DNA of 9,114 bases from Sulfurimonas autotrophica. GTDB lineage: Bacteria; Campylobacterota; Campylobacteria; Campylobacterales; Sulfurimonadaceae. The notes under the pieces were generated by a model. That model did not search any database and was not told where the DNA came from. It worked only from the letters and a program-made list of their open reading frames with translations. Numbering within the stretch: position 1 is the stretch's first letter; the number at the start of each line of letters is the position of its first letter. Shown here in pieces: positions 1-6,447 of this stretch. The DNA lies in assembly GCA_015662405.1 (NCBI GenBank), contig DQUE01000160.1:1-9114 (forward strand), read 5' to 3'. Made by a program: the position numbers and the translations under genes.

Positions 1-47
1 TCAGAAAAAACGTAACGGTTAGTATTTATTATAAATTTTTAACCTCC

Positions 48-67
48 GTACTCTCTCTTGAGAGTAC
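48..67. repeat. Perfect 8-bp hairpin near the left edge
   Basis: GTACTCTC and GAGAGTAC form a perfect inverted repeat around a TCTT loop. No T-run follows on either side, so it is not a clear intrinsic terminator. It lies upstream of the probable promoter at 96-104, so it is probably outside the transcript of the next gene. It could end the transcript of a gene to the left of the window or be a protein-binding dyad. A second CTCTCTC run at 71-77 repeats part of the arm. Confidence 0.5.
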
Positions 68-95
68 ATTCTCTCTCCTATAGAAATCAAGAGTT

Positions 96-104
96 TGTTA
101 TAAT
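96..104 (+). promoter_or_regulatory. Extended -10 promoter for the 222-residue protein gene
   Basis: TGTTATAAT is an exact TGn-TATAAT extended -10. No TTGACA-like -35 is visible 16-18 bases upstream, which is common for housekeeping promoters in Campylobacterota. Transcription would begin near 111 and leave a leader of about 23 bases before the ATG at 134, with AGG at 122-124 as a weak ribosome binding site. Confidence 0.55.
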
Positions 105-133
105 AATAAAATTTTTTTATTAGGTTAATTATA

Positions 134-802
134 ATGCATAAATTTTTTCTATTGCTAATAGCAAGTATCCTTTTATATGCACAAAACCCAAAAGTTTTTT
201 TTGCTCTTGGTGATGTTATCTATAATAATGTTGACAAAATAAAAAAACTAGAAAATATTGATGATTATTCAGTATATAAAAAGAAGATACAAGAGTATGT
301 TACTACTGTTGAGAAAGCAAAACAAGATGGTTTTGCACTTGATGAGGGGCTATATAGTGATAAAATGAAGTATTTAAATAAATTGCGAGAACTCTCTTTA
401 ACAAATGATTTTTTTGTAAGATCAGTAAAAAGAAATTTGGATTTAGCTATAGAAAATGAAAATTCCAAGCTTTTTTCTCAACTGATAAACACAGGGCTTA
501 TAGATGAGCAAAAGAGCAAAAATAAAATTATAAACTACTATTTTGCTCATTCGGATGAAGTAAATGCAAGTGGATTGATAGAGAAATATTTGGATAGTGA
601 TAAAAAATTACGAGCAAAAAAAGAGTATAAAAAAAGTTTGTTGTATCGTAAAAAATTACGAGAAATGGAAAAGATTAAAAGAATTCGCAAAAATGATAAA
701 CTTGAACAAGAACGGCTTGAGAAAAAACTCAATCAAGAACTGAAAAAGAAAAAGTTACAAATCAGAGAAGAGCAAAAGAAGGAACTCTCTAACACCATAT
801 AA
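134..802 (+). CDS. Exported Lys/Glu-rich protein of unknown function
   Basis: I do not recognise this 222-residue protein. Residues 1-16 look like a cleavable signal peptide: a basic start (MHK), a hydrophobic core (FFLLLIASILL), and a likely cut after LYA, giving a mature N-terminus QNPK. This places it in the periplasm or outer envelope. The middle part (about 30-150) is mixed and probably helical. From about 157 to 218 it is a nearly uninterrupted run of Lys, Arg and Glu, predicted as a long charged coiled coil; it holds no cysteine. ATG is supported by an upstream TAGG at 9-base spacing and an extended -10 promoter. The 3' end overlaps bpt, on the other strand, by 14 bp, so the last residues (SNTI) are coded opposite the end of Bpt. 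The charged tail could bind protein, peptidoglycan or nucleic acid, but this is only inference. Confidence 0.8.
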   Translation: MHKFFLLLIASILLYAQNPKVFFALGDVIYNNVDKIKKLENIDDYSVYKKKIQEYVTTVEKAKQDGFALDEGLYSDKMKYLNKLRELSLTNDFFVRSVKRNLDLAIENENSKLFSQLINTGLIDEQKSKNKIINYYFAHSDEVNASGLIEKYLDSDKKLRAKKEYKKSLLYRKKLREMEKIKRIRKNDKLEQERLEKKLNQELKKKKLQIREEQKKELSNTI

Positions 803-1502
803 ACTCTTCATCTTCATGGGGCCTACCTTGTAGTGTCACATAGGGTGTGTATTGTGATTTGTATGCAAGAGAAGGACAATCCTTGACATAATACCCAAGA
901 TAAATCCACTTTTTATTTGTACTTTGTGCATATTTTATTTGATTATATAAAGAGAGTTTTCCCAAAGAGTATTTTGCATAATCAGGGTCATAATAAAAAT
1001 AGATAGATGAGATGCCATTTTCAAGTATATCTATTAAATCAACTCCAATAAGTTTCTCTTGATCATAATAGAGCACTTCAAAGCCAAAGTCAGCATGTCC
1101 AGCTACAAAAGAGTTGTAGTAGTGTCTCGAGTCTGTTTGTGAGTACTCCCAGTCTTTCTTTTTATGCATATAAAGGTGATATTTTTCAAATAGTTCCAAA
1201 TGCTCTTGCGACACACTAGGTGTTTGTATATAGCTAGTAATGTTTTTTGCTTTTTTTATAATTCTTTTTGCTGATTTTGAAAATCTATAGTTACTAGCAT
1301 CTATTTTAATGCTTTGGCACTCTGTACATGTAGCACATACTGGTCTAAAATACATTTTACCAAACCGACGATATCCTCTTTCAATAAGTGCTTCACATGA
1401 TTTTGCATCGCAATTATTGATGACTTTATAGTGTGTTGTTTGTTTTTTGTTGTCTAGATAGGAACATTCGTCATCGAGGAGAAATTCTTTAAGTAGATTC
1501 AT
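789..1502 (-). CDS. bpt: Aspartate/glutamate leucyltransferase (Bpt/ATE family)
   Basis: This 237-residue protein belongs to the aminoacyl-tRNA-protein transferase family of the N-end rule pathway. Bacterial Bpt moves leucine from Leu-tRNA to proteins with N-terminal Asp or Glu, marking them for ClpS-ClpAP. Seen here are the N-terminal CSYL motif (13-16) and the cysteine cluster VCATCTEC (55-62), which with C13 form the N-terminal ATE domain. The C-terminal GNAT-like domain shows FYYDPDYAKYSLGKLSLYNQ (169-188) and the family's closing part, GYYVKDCPSLAYKSQYTPY (203-221). The length is normal for bacterial Bpt. The stop is TAG, while the other complete genes here use TAA. No good Shine-Dalgarno sequence precedes the ATG. 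The gene is monocistronic: it diverges from the small membrane protein gene and overlaps the exported protein gene at its 3' end. Leucyl rather than arginyl specificity is inferred from the bacterial family. Confidence 0.9.
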   Translation of the reverse strand: MNLLKEFLLDDECSYLDNKKQTTHYKVINNCDAKSCEALIERGYRRFGKMYFRPVCATCTECQSIKIDASNYRFSKSAKRIIKKAKNITSYIQTPSVSQEHLELFEKYHLYMHKKKDWEYSQTDSRHYYNSFVAGHADFGFEVLYYDQEKLIGVDLIDILENGISSIYFYYDPDYAKYSLGKLSLYNQIKYAQSTNKKWIYLGYYVKDCPSLAYKSQYTPYVTLQGRPHEDEEFIWC

Positions 1503-1520
1503 ACTGTGATTTTGACATAA

Positions 1521-1540
1521 TTTGCTTTATAAATAGCAAA
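1521..1540. repeat. TTTGCT-N8-AGCAAA dyad between divergent genes
   Basis: A 6-bp perfect inverted repeat with an AT-rich centre (TTATAAAT) lies in the 52-bp gap between bpt and the small membrane protein gene. Its centre includes a TATAAA (1528-1533) that could be a -10 for the rightward gene. It could be an operator covering both divergent promoters, or a chance pattern in AT-rich DNA. Confidence 0.35.
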
Positions 1541-1554
1541 AGAAGAGAGTTGTG

Positions 1555-1878
1555 ATGGAATTTTTTACAAAATATAAGATTATCATTTTACGTTTGGTGG
1601 GAGTAGTAATACTTTTGATAGGATTTGCAGTGCATTTTTGGTCACAACCGCAAAAAGGAGTGAGTGTAAATGAGATAGCAGCAGCAAATGTAGCAAGAAT
1701 GGAAGCAAGTGTAAAAGGGGATACAAAATATACAACAAAAGTAAAACCTGACATGTCCACATTTGCGAAAGCACTGACAACTGCACAGCAAGAGCGTGCT
1801 CGATATATTACTATCTTTGCAATGATTTTGGGTATTGTATTTCTTGGCTACAGTTTTATAAAAAAAGAGGAAGATTAA
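1555..1878 (+). CDS. Small membrane protein with two transmembrane helices, unknown function
   Basis: I do not recognise this 107-residue protein. It has two hydrophobic helices, at about 9-29 (IILRLVGVVILLIGFAVHFW) and 85-102 (ITIFAMILGIVFLGYSFI). A soluble loop of about 55 residues joins them. Lysines at the N-terminus (K6, K8) and the KKEED tail suggest both ends are cytoplasmic and the loop periplasmic. The loop is rich in Ala, Lys and Thr and has no cysteine or evident catalytic motif. A GTG three bases upstream is in frame, but the AGAAGAGAG at 1541-1549 is better spaced for the ATG at 1555, so I use ATG. The gene diverges from bpt and overlaps the prfB stop codon by 4 bp tail to tail. 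The neighbours give no functional hint. Confidence 0.75.
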   Translation: MEFFTKYKIIILRLVGVVILLIGFAVHFWSQPQKGVSVNEIAAANVARMEASVKGDTKYTTKVKPDMSTFAKALTTAQQERARYITIFAMILGIVFLGYSFIKKEED

Positions 1879-2972
1879 GCACGATTCATGGCTATAAGTA
1901 CACCCTCTATGAGCGTGTCAATATCTCCATCAAGTATTGCAGTAACATTAGAGTATGCCTCATTGCTTCTTGTATCTTTTATCTGTTGATAGGGTTGCAT
2001 GACATAGGAGCGAATCTGATGTCCCCAGCCTATTTCGCTTTTAGCAATACCTGCCTCTTTTGCTTTTTGCTCTTCAAGCTCTAGCTCATATAAGCGGGAT
2101 TTGAGCATTTTGAGTGCTGTTGCTTTGTTTTTGTGCTGACTTCTGTCATTTTGACACTGCACAACAACACCAGTTGGAATGTGCGTTAGGCGTATTGCAG
2201 ATTCAGTTTTATTTACATGCTGTCCTCCTGCACCACTAGCGCGATAGGTATCTATGCGTAGATCTTTCTCTTCGATGCTAATATCAATATTGTCATCAAC
2301 CTCAGGAGAGACCATAACGGAGGCAAAAGATGTGTGGCGTTTTGCGTTAGAATCAAATGGAGAGATTCGAACAAGCCTATGAATACCATTTTCTACTTTG
2401 AGATAACCATAGGCGTTCTCTCCTTTTATGAGTATAGAGACATCTTTTATACCTGCCTCATCGCCTGATTGGTAATCTAAAACTTCTACTTTAAACTCAT
2501 GCCGCTCAGCCCAGCGTTTATACATGCGTAAAAGCATCTCAGCCCAGTCTTGTGACTCAGTCCCTCCAGCACCTGGATGAATAGATAAAATAGCATTATT
2601 CGCATCTGTTTCTCCACTGAGTAAAACTTCTATTTCCATGTCGCGAATCTGTTTTTCAAGGTTTGGTGCATCTTCATAGAGCGCTTCAAGGGAGTCTGCA
2701 TCATCCTCTTCTTTTGCCATCTCATAGAGCTCTTTTGCATCTTCTACAGCATTTTTTGCAATGATATATTTGTCAAGTTTTCGTTGAAGTTGTGTTTTTT
2801 CTTTTTGTATTTTTGCTGCATTGACTGCATCACTCCAAAAATCTTGATCATTTTCTAACTCTTGGATTGCATCAAGCCGTTTTTGTAGTTTTTCAGGCTC
2901 AACAACACCGGTAATATTTTTCATCTTTAGGTCAATATTTTTTAAAAGTTCTGTGTATTCATAGTTGTCCAT
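1875..2972 (-). CDS. prfB: Peptide chain release factor 2
   Basis: RF2 reads UGA and UAA stop codons on the ribosome and triggers release of the finished chain. The 365-residue length matches the family. The RF2-specific SPF tripeptide that reads the second and third stop-codon bases is at 204-206, and the catalytic GGQ loop is at 249-251 within RASGAGGQHVNKTES. The segment before the GGQ loop is also typical (IHPGAGGTESQDWAEMLLRM, 131-150). The N-terminal coiled domain covers about 1-115. Unlike Escherichia coli prfB, the reading frame is continuous from ATG: the place matching the +1 frameshift site (near GVVEPEKL, 22-29) has no in-frame UGA, so autoregulation by programmed frameshift is absent. 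The ATG follows AGGA (2978-2981) at 5-base spacing. The stop is TAA. The gene diverges from panC and overlaps the small membrane protein gene by 4 bp. Confidence 0.97.
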   Translation of the reverse strand: MDNYEYTELLKNIDLKMKNITGVVEPEKLQKRLDAIQELENDQDFWSDAVNAAKIQKEKTQLQRKLDKYIIAKNAVEDAKELYEMAKEEDDADSLEALYEDAPNLEKQIRDMEIEVLLSGETDANNAILSIHPGAGGTESQDWAEMLLRMYKRWAERHEFKVEVLDYQSGDEAGIKDVSILIKGENAYGYLKVENGIHRLVRISPFDSNAKRHTSFASVMVSPEVDDNIDISIEEKDLRIDTYRASGAGGQHVNKTESAIRLTHIPTGVVVQCQNDRSQHKNKATALKMLKSRLYELELEEQKAKEAGIAKSEIGWGHQIRSYVMQPYQQIKDTRSNEAYSNVTAILDGDIDTLIEGVLIAMNRA

Positions 2973-3008
2973 AGATATCCTAGGTAGTAATCTTATCTTT
3001 ACATGTTG

Positions 3009-3024
3009 TATAATTGCAATTATA
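3009..3024. promoter_or_regulatory. 16-bp perfect palindrome carrying back-to-back -10 boxes (prfB / panC)
   Basis: TATAATTGCAATTATA is a perfect palindrome in the 69-bp gap between prfB and panC. It presents TATAAT rightward (3009-3014) for panC and TATAAT leftward (3024-3019) for prfB; a second leftward TATAAT lies at 3029-3024. Predicted starts are near 3021 for panC and 3012 for prfB. Two polymerases could not open both at once. No clear -35 boxes are present. It could also be an operator for a dimeric regulator. Confidence 0.5.
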
Positions 3025-3041
3025 TTATAGCAGGACTTAAA

Positions 3042-3863
3042 ATGAAGATTATTTCCGACCCTTTTATGCTAAAAGAGCATTTAAAAAAGAGTAATAAATC
3101 GATAGGATTTGTGCCTACTATGGGTGCTTTACATGAGGGGCATATTAGCTTAATAAAAAAAGCAAGGCAAGAGAATGAGATAGTTGTAGTCTCTATTTTT
3201 GTCAATCCGACACAATTTTTAGCAGGTGAAGATTTAGAGAGATATCCTAAAAAAGATGATGCTGATAAAAAAATATGTGAACTAGCAGGAGTCGATATAC
3301 TCTTTTTTCCTTCCATAGAAAATATCTATACAAAAGATGAGGCTAAAGTGTGTGCACCAAATCTGCGTGGATATGTTTTAGAAGGAGCAAGCAGACCTGG
3401 TCATTTTAGCGGTGTATTGACGGTTGTGATGAAACTGCTTCATATTGTCTCTCCAGCAAGGGCCTATTTTGGGAAAAAAGATGCACAACAGCTCAATCTT
3501 ATAAGTTTAATGGTCAAGCAGTTTTTTATGGATGTGCAAATTGTACCTGTTGATATAGTGCGAGATAGCGATGGTTTGGCACTTAGTAGTAGAAATGTCT
3601 ATCTCTCAAAAACACAACGAGCAGAGGCACTAAAGATTCCAAAATCCCTATACGCAGCCTCTAAGCTCATTAGTAAAAATATTTTCGATGCACAAAAGAT
3701 AAAAGAGGAGATCTGCTCAATCTTAGATCCTTTAGAGATAGAGTATGTAGAGGTATTGAGTCGTGACTTTACAGCAATAGAAAAAGTAGAAATTGGCAAT
3801 ACCATTATACTAGTAGAAGTGCTAGTAGGCAAAACACGCTTACTTGACAATATTTGGCTCTAA
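3042..3863 (+). CDS. panC: Pantothenate synthetase
   Basis: PanC joins pantoate and beta-alanine with ATP, through a pantoyl-adenylate, to make pantothenate, the precursor of coenzyme A; it acts in the cytoplasm. The 273-residue protein shows the nucleotidyl-transferase signature PTMGALHEGH (25-34), with H31 and H34 in the HIGH-like site. VSIFVNPTQF (50-59) follows, then the RYPKKDD segment (67-73). The pantoate/ATP-binding stretch GHFSGVLTVVMKL (120-132) leads to YFGKKDAQQ (142-150). The C-terminal motif is RDSDGLALSSRN (174-185). An in-frame ATG at 3003 would add 13 residues, but it lies at the probable promoter; ATG 3042 has AGGA (3032-3035) at 6-base spacing and starts at the usual place. 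It stands alone, with no panB or panD in view. Its last 24 bases overlap the 3' end of ftsI on the other strand. Confidence 0.97.
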   Translation: MKIISDPFMLKEHLKKSNKSIGFVPTMGALHEGHISLIKKARQENEIVVVSIFVNPTQFLAGEDLERYPKKDDADKKICELAGVDILFFPSIENIYTKDEAKVCAPNLRGYVLEGASRPGHFSGVLTVVMKLLHIVSPARAYFGKKDAQQLNLISLMVKQFFMDVQIVPVDIVRDSDGLALSSRNVYLSKTQRAEALKIPKSLYAASKLISKNIFDAQKIKEEICSILDPLEIEYVEVLSRDFTAIEKVEIGNTIILVEVLVGKTRLLDNIWL

Positions 3864-5600
3864 GTATCCCTCTTCTATCATAATATCAACAGCCTTTTTA
3901 AAGACAGGTACAGCTGTCTGCGCAGCAAACTGGCTTTTTTTTGGTTGTACAACAATAGCACCTATAGTGTACTTGTGTTTTTTATCATTTACAAATCCCA
4001 TAAAGGCTGTATTGTATTTTTTTACATATTTCCCTTTTTCAACGATGTGAGCAGTTCCTGTCTTACCGCCAATACGCAATCCTTTTGTTATAGCCTTTTT
4101 TCCTGTTCCTTCCTTGACTGTTTTGAGTAAAATTTTATTCATTCTCTGTGCTGTAGCACCTTTTATGACTTGGACTCCCTCCTCATAGCCAAGTTCTTTA
4201 ACATTGCCATGCTCGTCTATAAAGCTCTTAACTAGCCTAGGTCTTACCATGCGACCATTGTTATTAAATACACTGTAGGCGCGTAGAAGCTGCATAAGAT
4301 TGGCGCGTATGCCATAGCCATAAGCACAGGTTGCCTTGTATATCTCATTTTCGAGACGCTTTGCACTTGGTATGGAGCCTTTTTTTTCATAAATTAAATC
4401 AGGAGTGGATCTGCTTGCAAAACCAAAACTTTTCAGTCCTTTGTAAAAATCATATCCTGAGAGTTTTTGTGCAAGTTGTGCTATTCCAACATTTGAAGAG
4501 TAAACGATAACATTTTCAGCAGAGAGCCAGTCAAATTTATGCTCATCTGTAATGATTTTTCTTCCTATTTTAAAGCGTCCATTATGACCATTGACTAAAT
4601 CGTAAGGATTAACAAGCTTATGTTCAAGCAGTAGTGCAAATGTTATTGGCTTTAAAACACTGCCAGGCTCAAAACTATACTCGATCATTGCACTATTTAA
4701 AGAGGGATAGTCACTGCGTTTAATTTTTTTTGGAAAATATCTATTTGAGCTTGCGAGTGCAGAAACATCACCTGTTTGTGAGTTCATAATAGCTATCATC
4801 ACCTCTTTTGCACGCAGCTCTTTTTTCATTGCATCAAGCATTTTCTCTATACGAATTTGAAAAGAGACCGGTATAGTAAGCTGGATGTTAAGCCCGTTTA
4901 TTTTTGGTTTGGTAAAACTCTCTTTGTTTAAAATGATATAGTTATTTACATCTCGTTTACCTCTACTGTAGCCATCTTGTCTGGGTGAGAGTTCATTGTC
5001 AAACCTTTTTTCTAGTCCTTTGACACCTTGTATGGAAGTATAACCCTCTTCTTCTATTTTATGCGGATAGCCTATGACGGGTGTAAGTAGTGTACCATAA
5101 GGATATTCGCGACTCTCTCCGCTCTCTAAAACAGTTAAACCGTGAATAGAGCGAAGTCCTGTTTTGGAGTTTTTAAGCTCTAAAAATACTTGATAGCGTC
5201 TGAGTTCATGAGCAAGTGTTTTGAGGTAGTGTGCTTGAATTTCGGCAATGTTATAACTAAGCACAACAACACCTTTGCGTCTTGCAAGTCTTTTTTCAAT
5301 GGCTTTGGGAGTCATACCAGAGTAGATACTAAAGAGTTTTACAAACAACTCTTTTTTATCAGGGTCAATGTAGCGTGTGTTGACAACTGCTTTATAGAGT
5401 TTTTTTGTTGTAGCTATATGAAAACCGTCTGCACTGATAATGCTGCCACGCCCAGCTTTTGAACTCTCCACAGTGTATAAAGAGGGCATATGACGAGATT
5501 TTGTGGCAGTTAAAAGCATCACACTCAAAAAGATGACAAAAGCAAGAGAAATTAACAGGTATAGGAGAAGAATTTTTTTACTTTTGTTGCGGTTTACCAT
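3840..5600 (-). CDS. ftsI: Septal peptidoglycan transpeptidase FtsI / penicillin-binding protein (class B)
   Basis: A class B penicillin-binding protein that cross-links septal peptidoglycan with FtsW. The 586 residues contain one N-terminal membrane anchor (about 10-31), the pedestal domain with RGSIISADG (51-59, matching the family RGxIxDRNG), and the transpeptidase domain. Its three active-site motifs are intact: SVLK with nucleophile S314 (SxxK, 314-317), SSN (SxN, 368-370) and KTG (513-515). No PASTA domain is present. FtsI, rather than the elongation PBP2, is chosen because ftsI/pbpB sits next to fliE-flgC-flgB in Helicobacter and Campylobacter, to my recollection. It is the last gene of the leftward flagellar rod operon, 24 bp after fliE. 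The ATG has no visible Shine-Dalgarno sequence. A TATAAT overlapping the fliE stop may give it a separate promoter. The 3' end overlaps panC by 24 bp. Confidence 0.92.
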   Translation of the reverse strand: MVNRNKSKKILLLYLLISLAFVIFLSVMLLTATKSRHMPSLYTVESSKAGRGSIISADGFHIATTKKLYKAVVNTRYIDPDKKELFVKLFSIYSGMTPKAIEKRLARRKGVVVLSYNIAEIQAHYLKTLAHELRRYQVFLELKNSKTGLRSIHGLTVLESGESREYPYGTLLTPVIGYPHKIEEEGYTSIQGVKGLEKRFDNELSPRQDGYSRGKRDVNNYIILNKESFTKPKINGLNIQLTIPVSFQIRIEKMLDAMKKELRAKEVMIAIMNSQTGDVSALASSNRYFPKKIKRSDYPSLNSAMIEYSFEPGSVLKPITFALLLEHKLVNPYDLVNGHNGRFKIGRKIITDEHKFDWLSAENVIVYSSNVGIAQLAQKLSGYDFYKGLKSFGFASRSTPDLIYEKKGSIPSAKRLENEIYKATCAYGYGIRANLMQLLRAYSVFNNNGRMVRPRLVKSFIDEHGNVKELGYEEGVQVIKGATAQRMNKILLKTVKEGTGKKAITKGLRIGGKTGTAHIVEKGKYVKKYNTAFMGFVNDKKHKYTIGAIVVQPKKSQFAAQTAVPVFKKAVDIMIEEGYLEPNIVK

Positions 5601-5623
5601 TGAGTTATTTTTAGTAGAGGCAG

Positions 5624-5629
5624 ATTATA
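5624..5629 (-). promoter_or_regulatory. Candidate internal -10 for ftsI, embedded in the fliE stop codon
   Basis: On the minus strand the end of fliE reads CTATAATC, so a perfect TATAAT contains the TAA stop. Transcription would begin near 5617, giving a leader of about 17 bases before the ftsI ATG. No TTGACA-like -35 is present. TATAAT is not rare in AT-rich DNA, so position is the main support. Confidence 0.4.
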
Positions 5630-5924
5630 GTTGCGTTCTACCAATCTCTTTATAAGCATTGAGTGCCTTGTTACGTATTTCAAGCATCAGTTTCATACTT
5701 GTTTCTGCTTTGTTGATTGCAAGGGCTGCTTGGTGAAGGTCTTTTACTTGACCGGTTGCCAAATCAGCTATGGCTTTTTCACTATCTTTTTGAATCTCAT
5801 TGACTTCATTGAGGGCAGATTTGAGTTGCTGTGCAAACGCTTTACCCCCACTTTTTTCAATGCTTGCTTTCTCTTTTAAAAGATCTGCTGTTGAAGGAGC
5901 AGATATATTGTTAATAGTACTCAT
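5625..5924 (-). CDS. fliE: Flagellar hook-basal body protein FliE
   Basis: FliE is exported by the flagellar type III apparatus and joins the MS-ring/export gate to the proximal rod. The 99-residue length is typical. Family features are an unstructured N-terminus, FAQQLKSALNEVNEIQKDSE (30-49), and the conserved helical C-terminus: LHQAALAINKAETSMKLMLE (63-82) followed by IRNKALNAYKEIGRTQL (83-99). The final YKEI-x-R is the usual ending. ATG has GGAG (5934-5937) at 9-base spacing. It lies 16 bp after flgC and 24 bp before ftsI, so the three are probably co-transcribed. Confidence 0.96.
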   Translation of the reverse strand: MSTINNISAPSTADLLKEKASIEKSGGKAFAQQLKSALNEVNEIQKDSEKAIADLATGQVKDLHQAALAINKAETSMKLMLEIRNKALNAYKEIGRTQL

Positions 5925-5940
5925 AATTTATATCTCCATC

Positions 5941-6435
5941 TTATTGTAACAGTGATATAGCAGTATTTGCTATATCTTTTGCACTTTGAAATGCTGCAAC
6001 ATTTGCCTGATAGGATCGTGTCGCTTCTACTAAATCGGACATTTCCACAACAGGATTAATATTTGGATATGCTACATAGCCATTTGCATCTGCATCAGGA
6101 TTATTTGGCTCATACTTCATAAGCGGTTTACTATCATCTCTTACAATTTTATCAACCACTACACTCATTATAGCAGGTTTTACCTTTTGTCCAAATTGTC
6201 CCTCATTTAAAGGGTCTTCATAGGAGGCACTTTGTGTGTTATCACTGAGTGCTTTGTTGTAAACATCATTAAAATTGATGGCTTTAAAAACAACCTCTCT
6301 ACGGCGATAGGGTCCGCCTTCTTCTGTACGTGTTGTTTGGGCGTTGGCTATATTGCTTGAGATGATATTGACGCGGACTCTTTGTGCAGAGAGACCGTAG
6401 CTACTAATATCAAAGCTGTTTAAAAAATTACTCAC
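5941..6435 (-). CDS. flgC: Flagellar proximal rod protein FlgC
   Basis: FlgC is a proximal rod subunit of the flagellar basal body, exported to the periplasm without a cleaved signal. The 164 residues have the N-terminal rod motif LSAQRVRVNIISSNIANAQT (15-34) followed by GGPYRRREVVF (40-50). The C-terminal rod/hook motif is NPVVEMSDLVEATRSYQANV (127-146), ending in AKDIANTAISLL. The start codon is GTG: no earlier in-frame ATG fits, and AAGGA (6443-6447) lies 7 bases upstream. That binding site overlaps the flgB stop codon, which suggests translational coupling. The gap to flgB is 10 bp. Confidence 0.96.
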   Translation of the reverse strand: MSNFLNSFDISSYGLSAQRVRVNIISSNIANAQTTRTEEGGPYRRREVVFKAINFNDVYNKALSDNTQSASYEDPLNEGQFGQKVKPAIMSVVVDKIVRDDSKPLMKYEPNNPDADANGYVAYPNINPVVEMSDLVEATRSYQANVAAFQSAKDIANTAISLLQ

Positions 6436-6442
6436 TTTTGTA

Positions 6443-6447
6443 TCCTT
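6443..6447 (-). promoter_or_regulatory. Ribosome binding site fixing the GTG start of flgC
   Basis: The minus strand reads TAAGGATACAAAAGTG. AAGGA uses two bases of the flgB stop codon and lies 7 bases before GTG. This decides the flgC start and suggests that ribosomes ending flgB help start flgC. Confidence 0.65.

Noticed and set aside
1..133. End of an upstream gene at the left edge
   Set aside because: Short open stretches exist in several frames, but nothing recognisable; too little sequence to call.
265..732. Minus-strand open frames opposite the exported protein gene
   Set aside because: They lie in the shadow of a gene with a promoter, start site and signal peptide. Their products are Ser/Phe/Leu-rich, as expected from the reverse of Lys/Glu-rich coding.
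1512..1517. TTGACA as a -35 box for the small membrane protein
   Set aside because: The nearest -10-like sequence (TATAAA at 1528) is only 10 bases away, far short of 16-18.
1527..1786. Minus-strand frames opposite the two-helix membrane protein
   Set aside because: No ribosome binding site; their Leu/His-rich translations are complements of the coding strand.
3003..3041. Longer panC beginning at ATG 3003
   Set aside because: The extra residues lie over the probable promoter and palindrome, have no ribosome binding site and are not part of the PanC fold.
5190..5879. Plus-strand Cys/Phe-rich frames opposite ftsI and fliE
   Set aside because: They fall fully inside well-identified genes with complete motifs and show no domain of their own.
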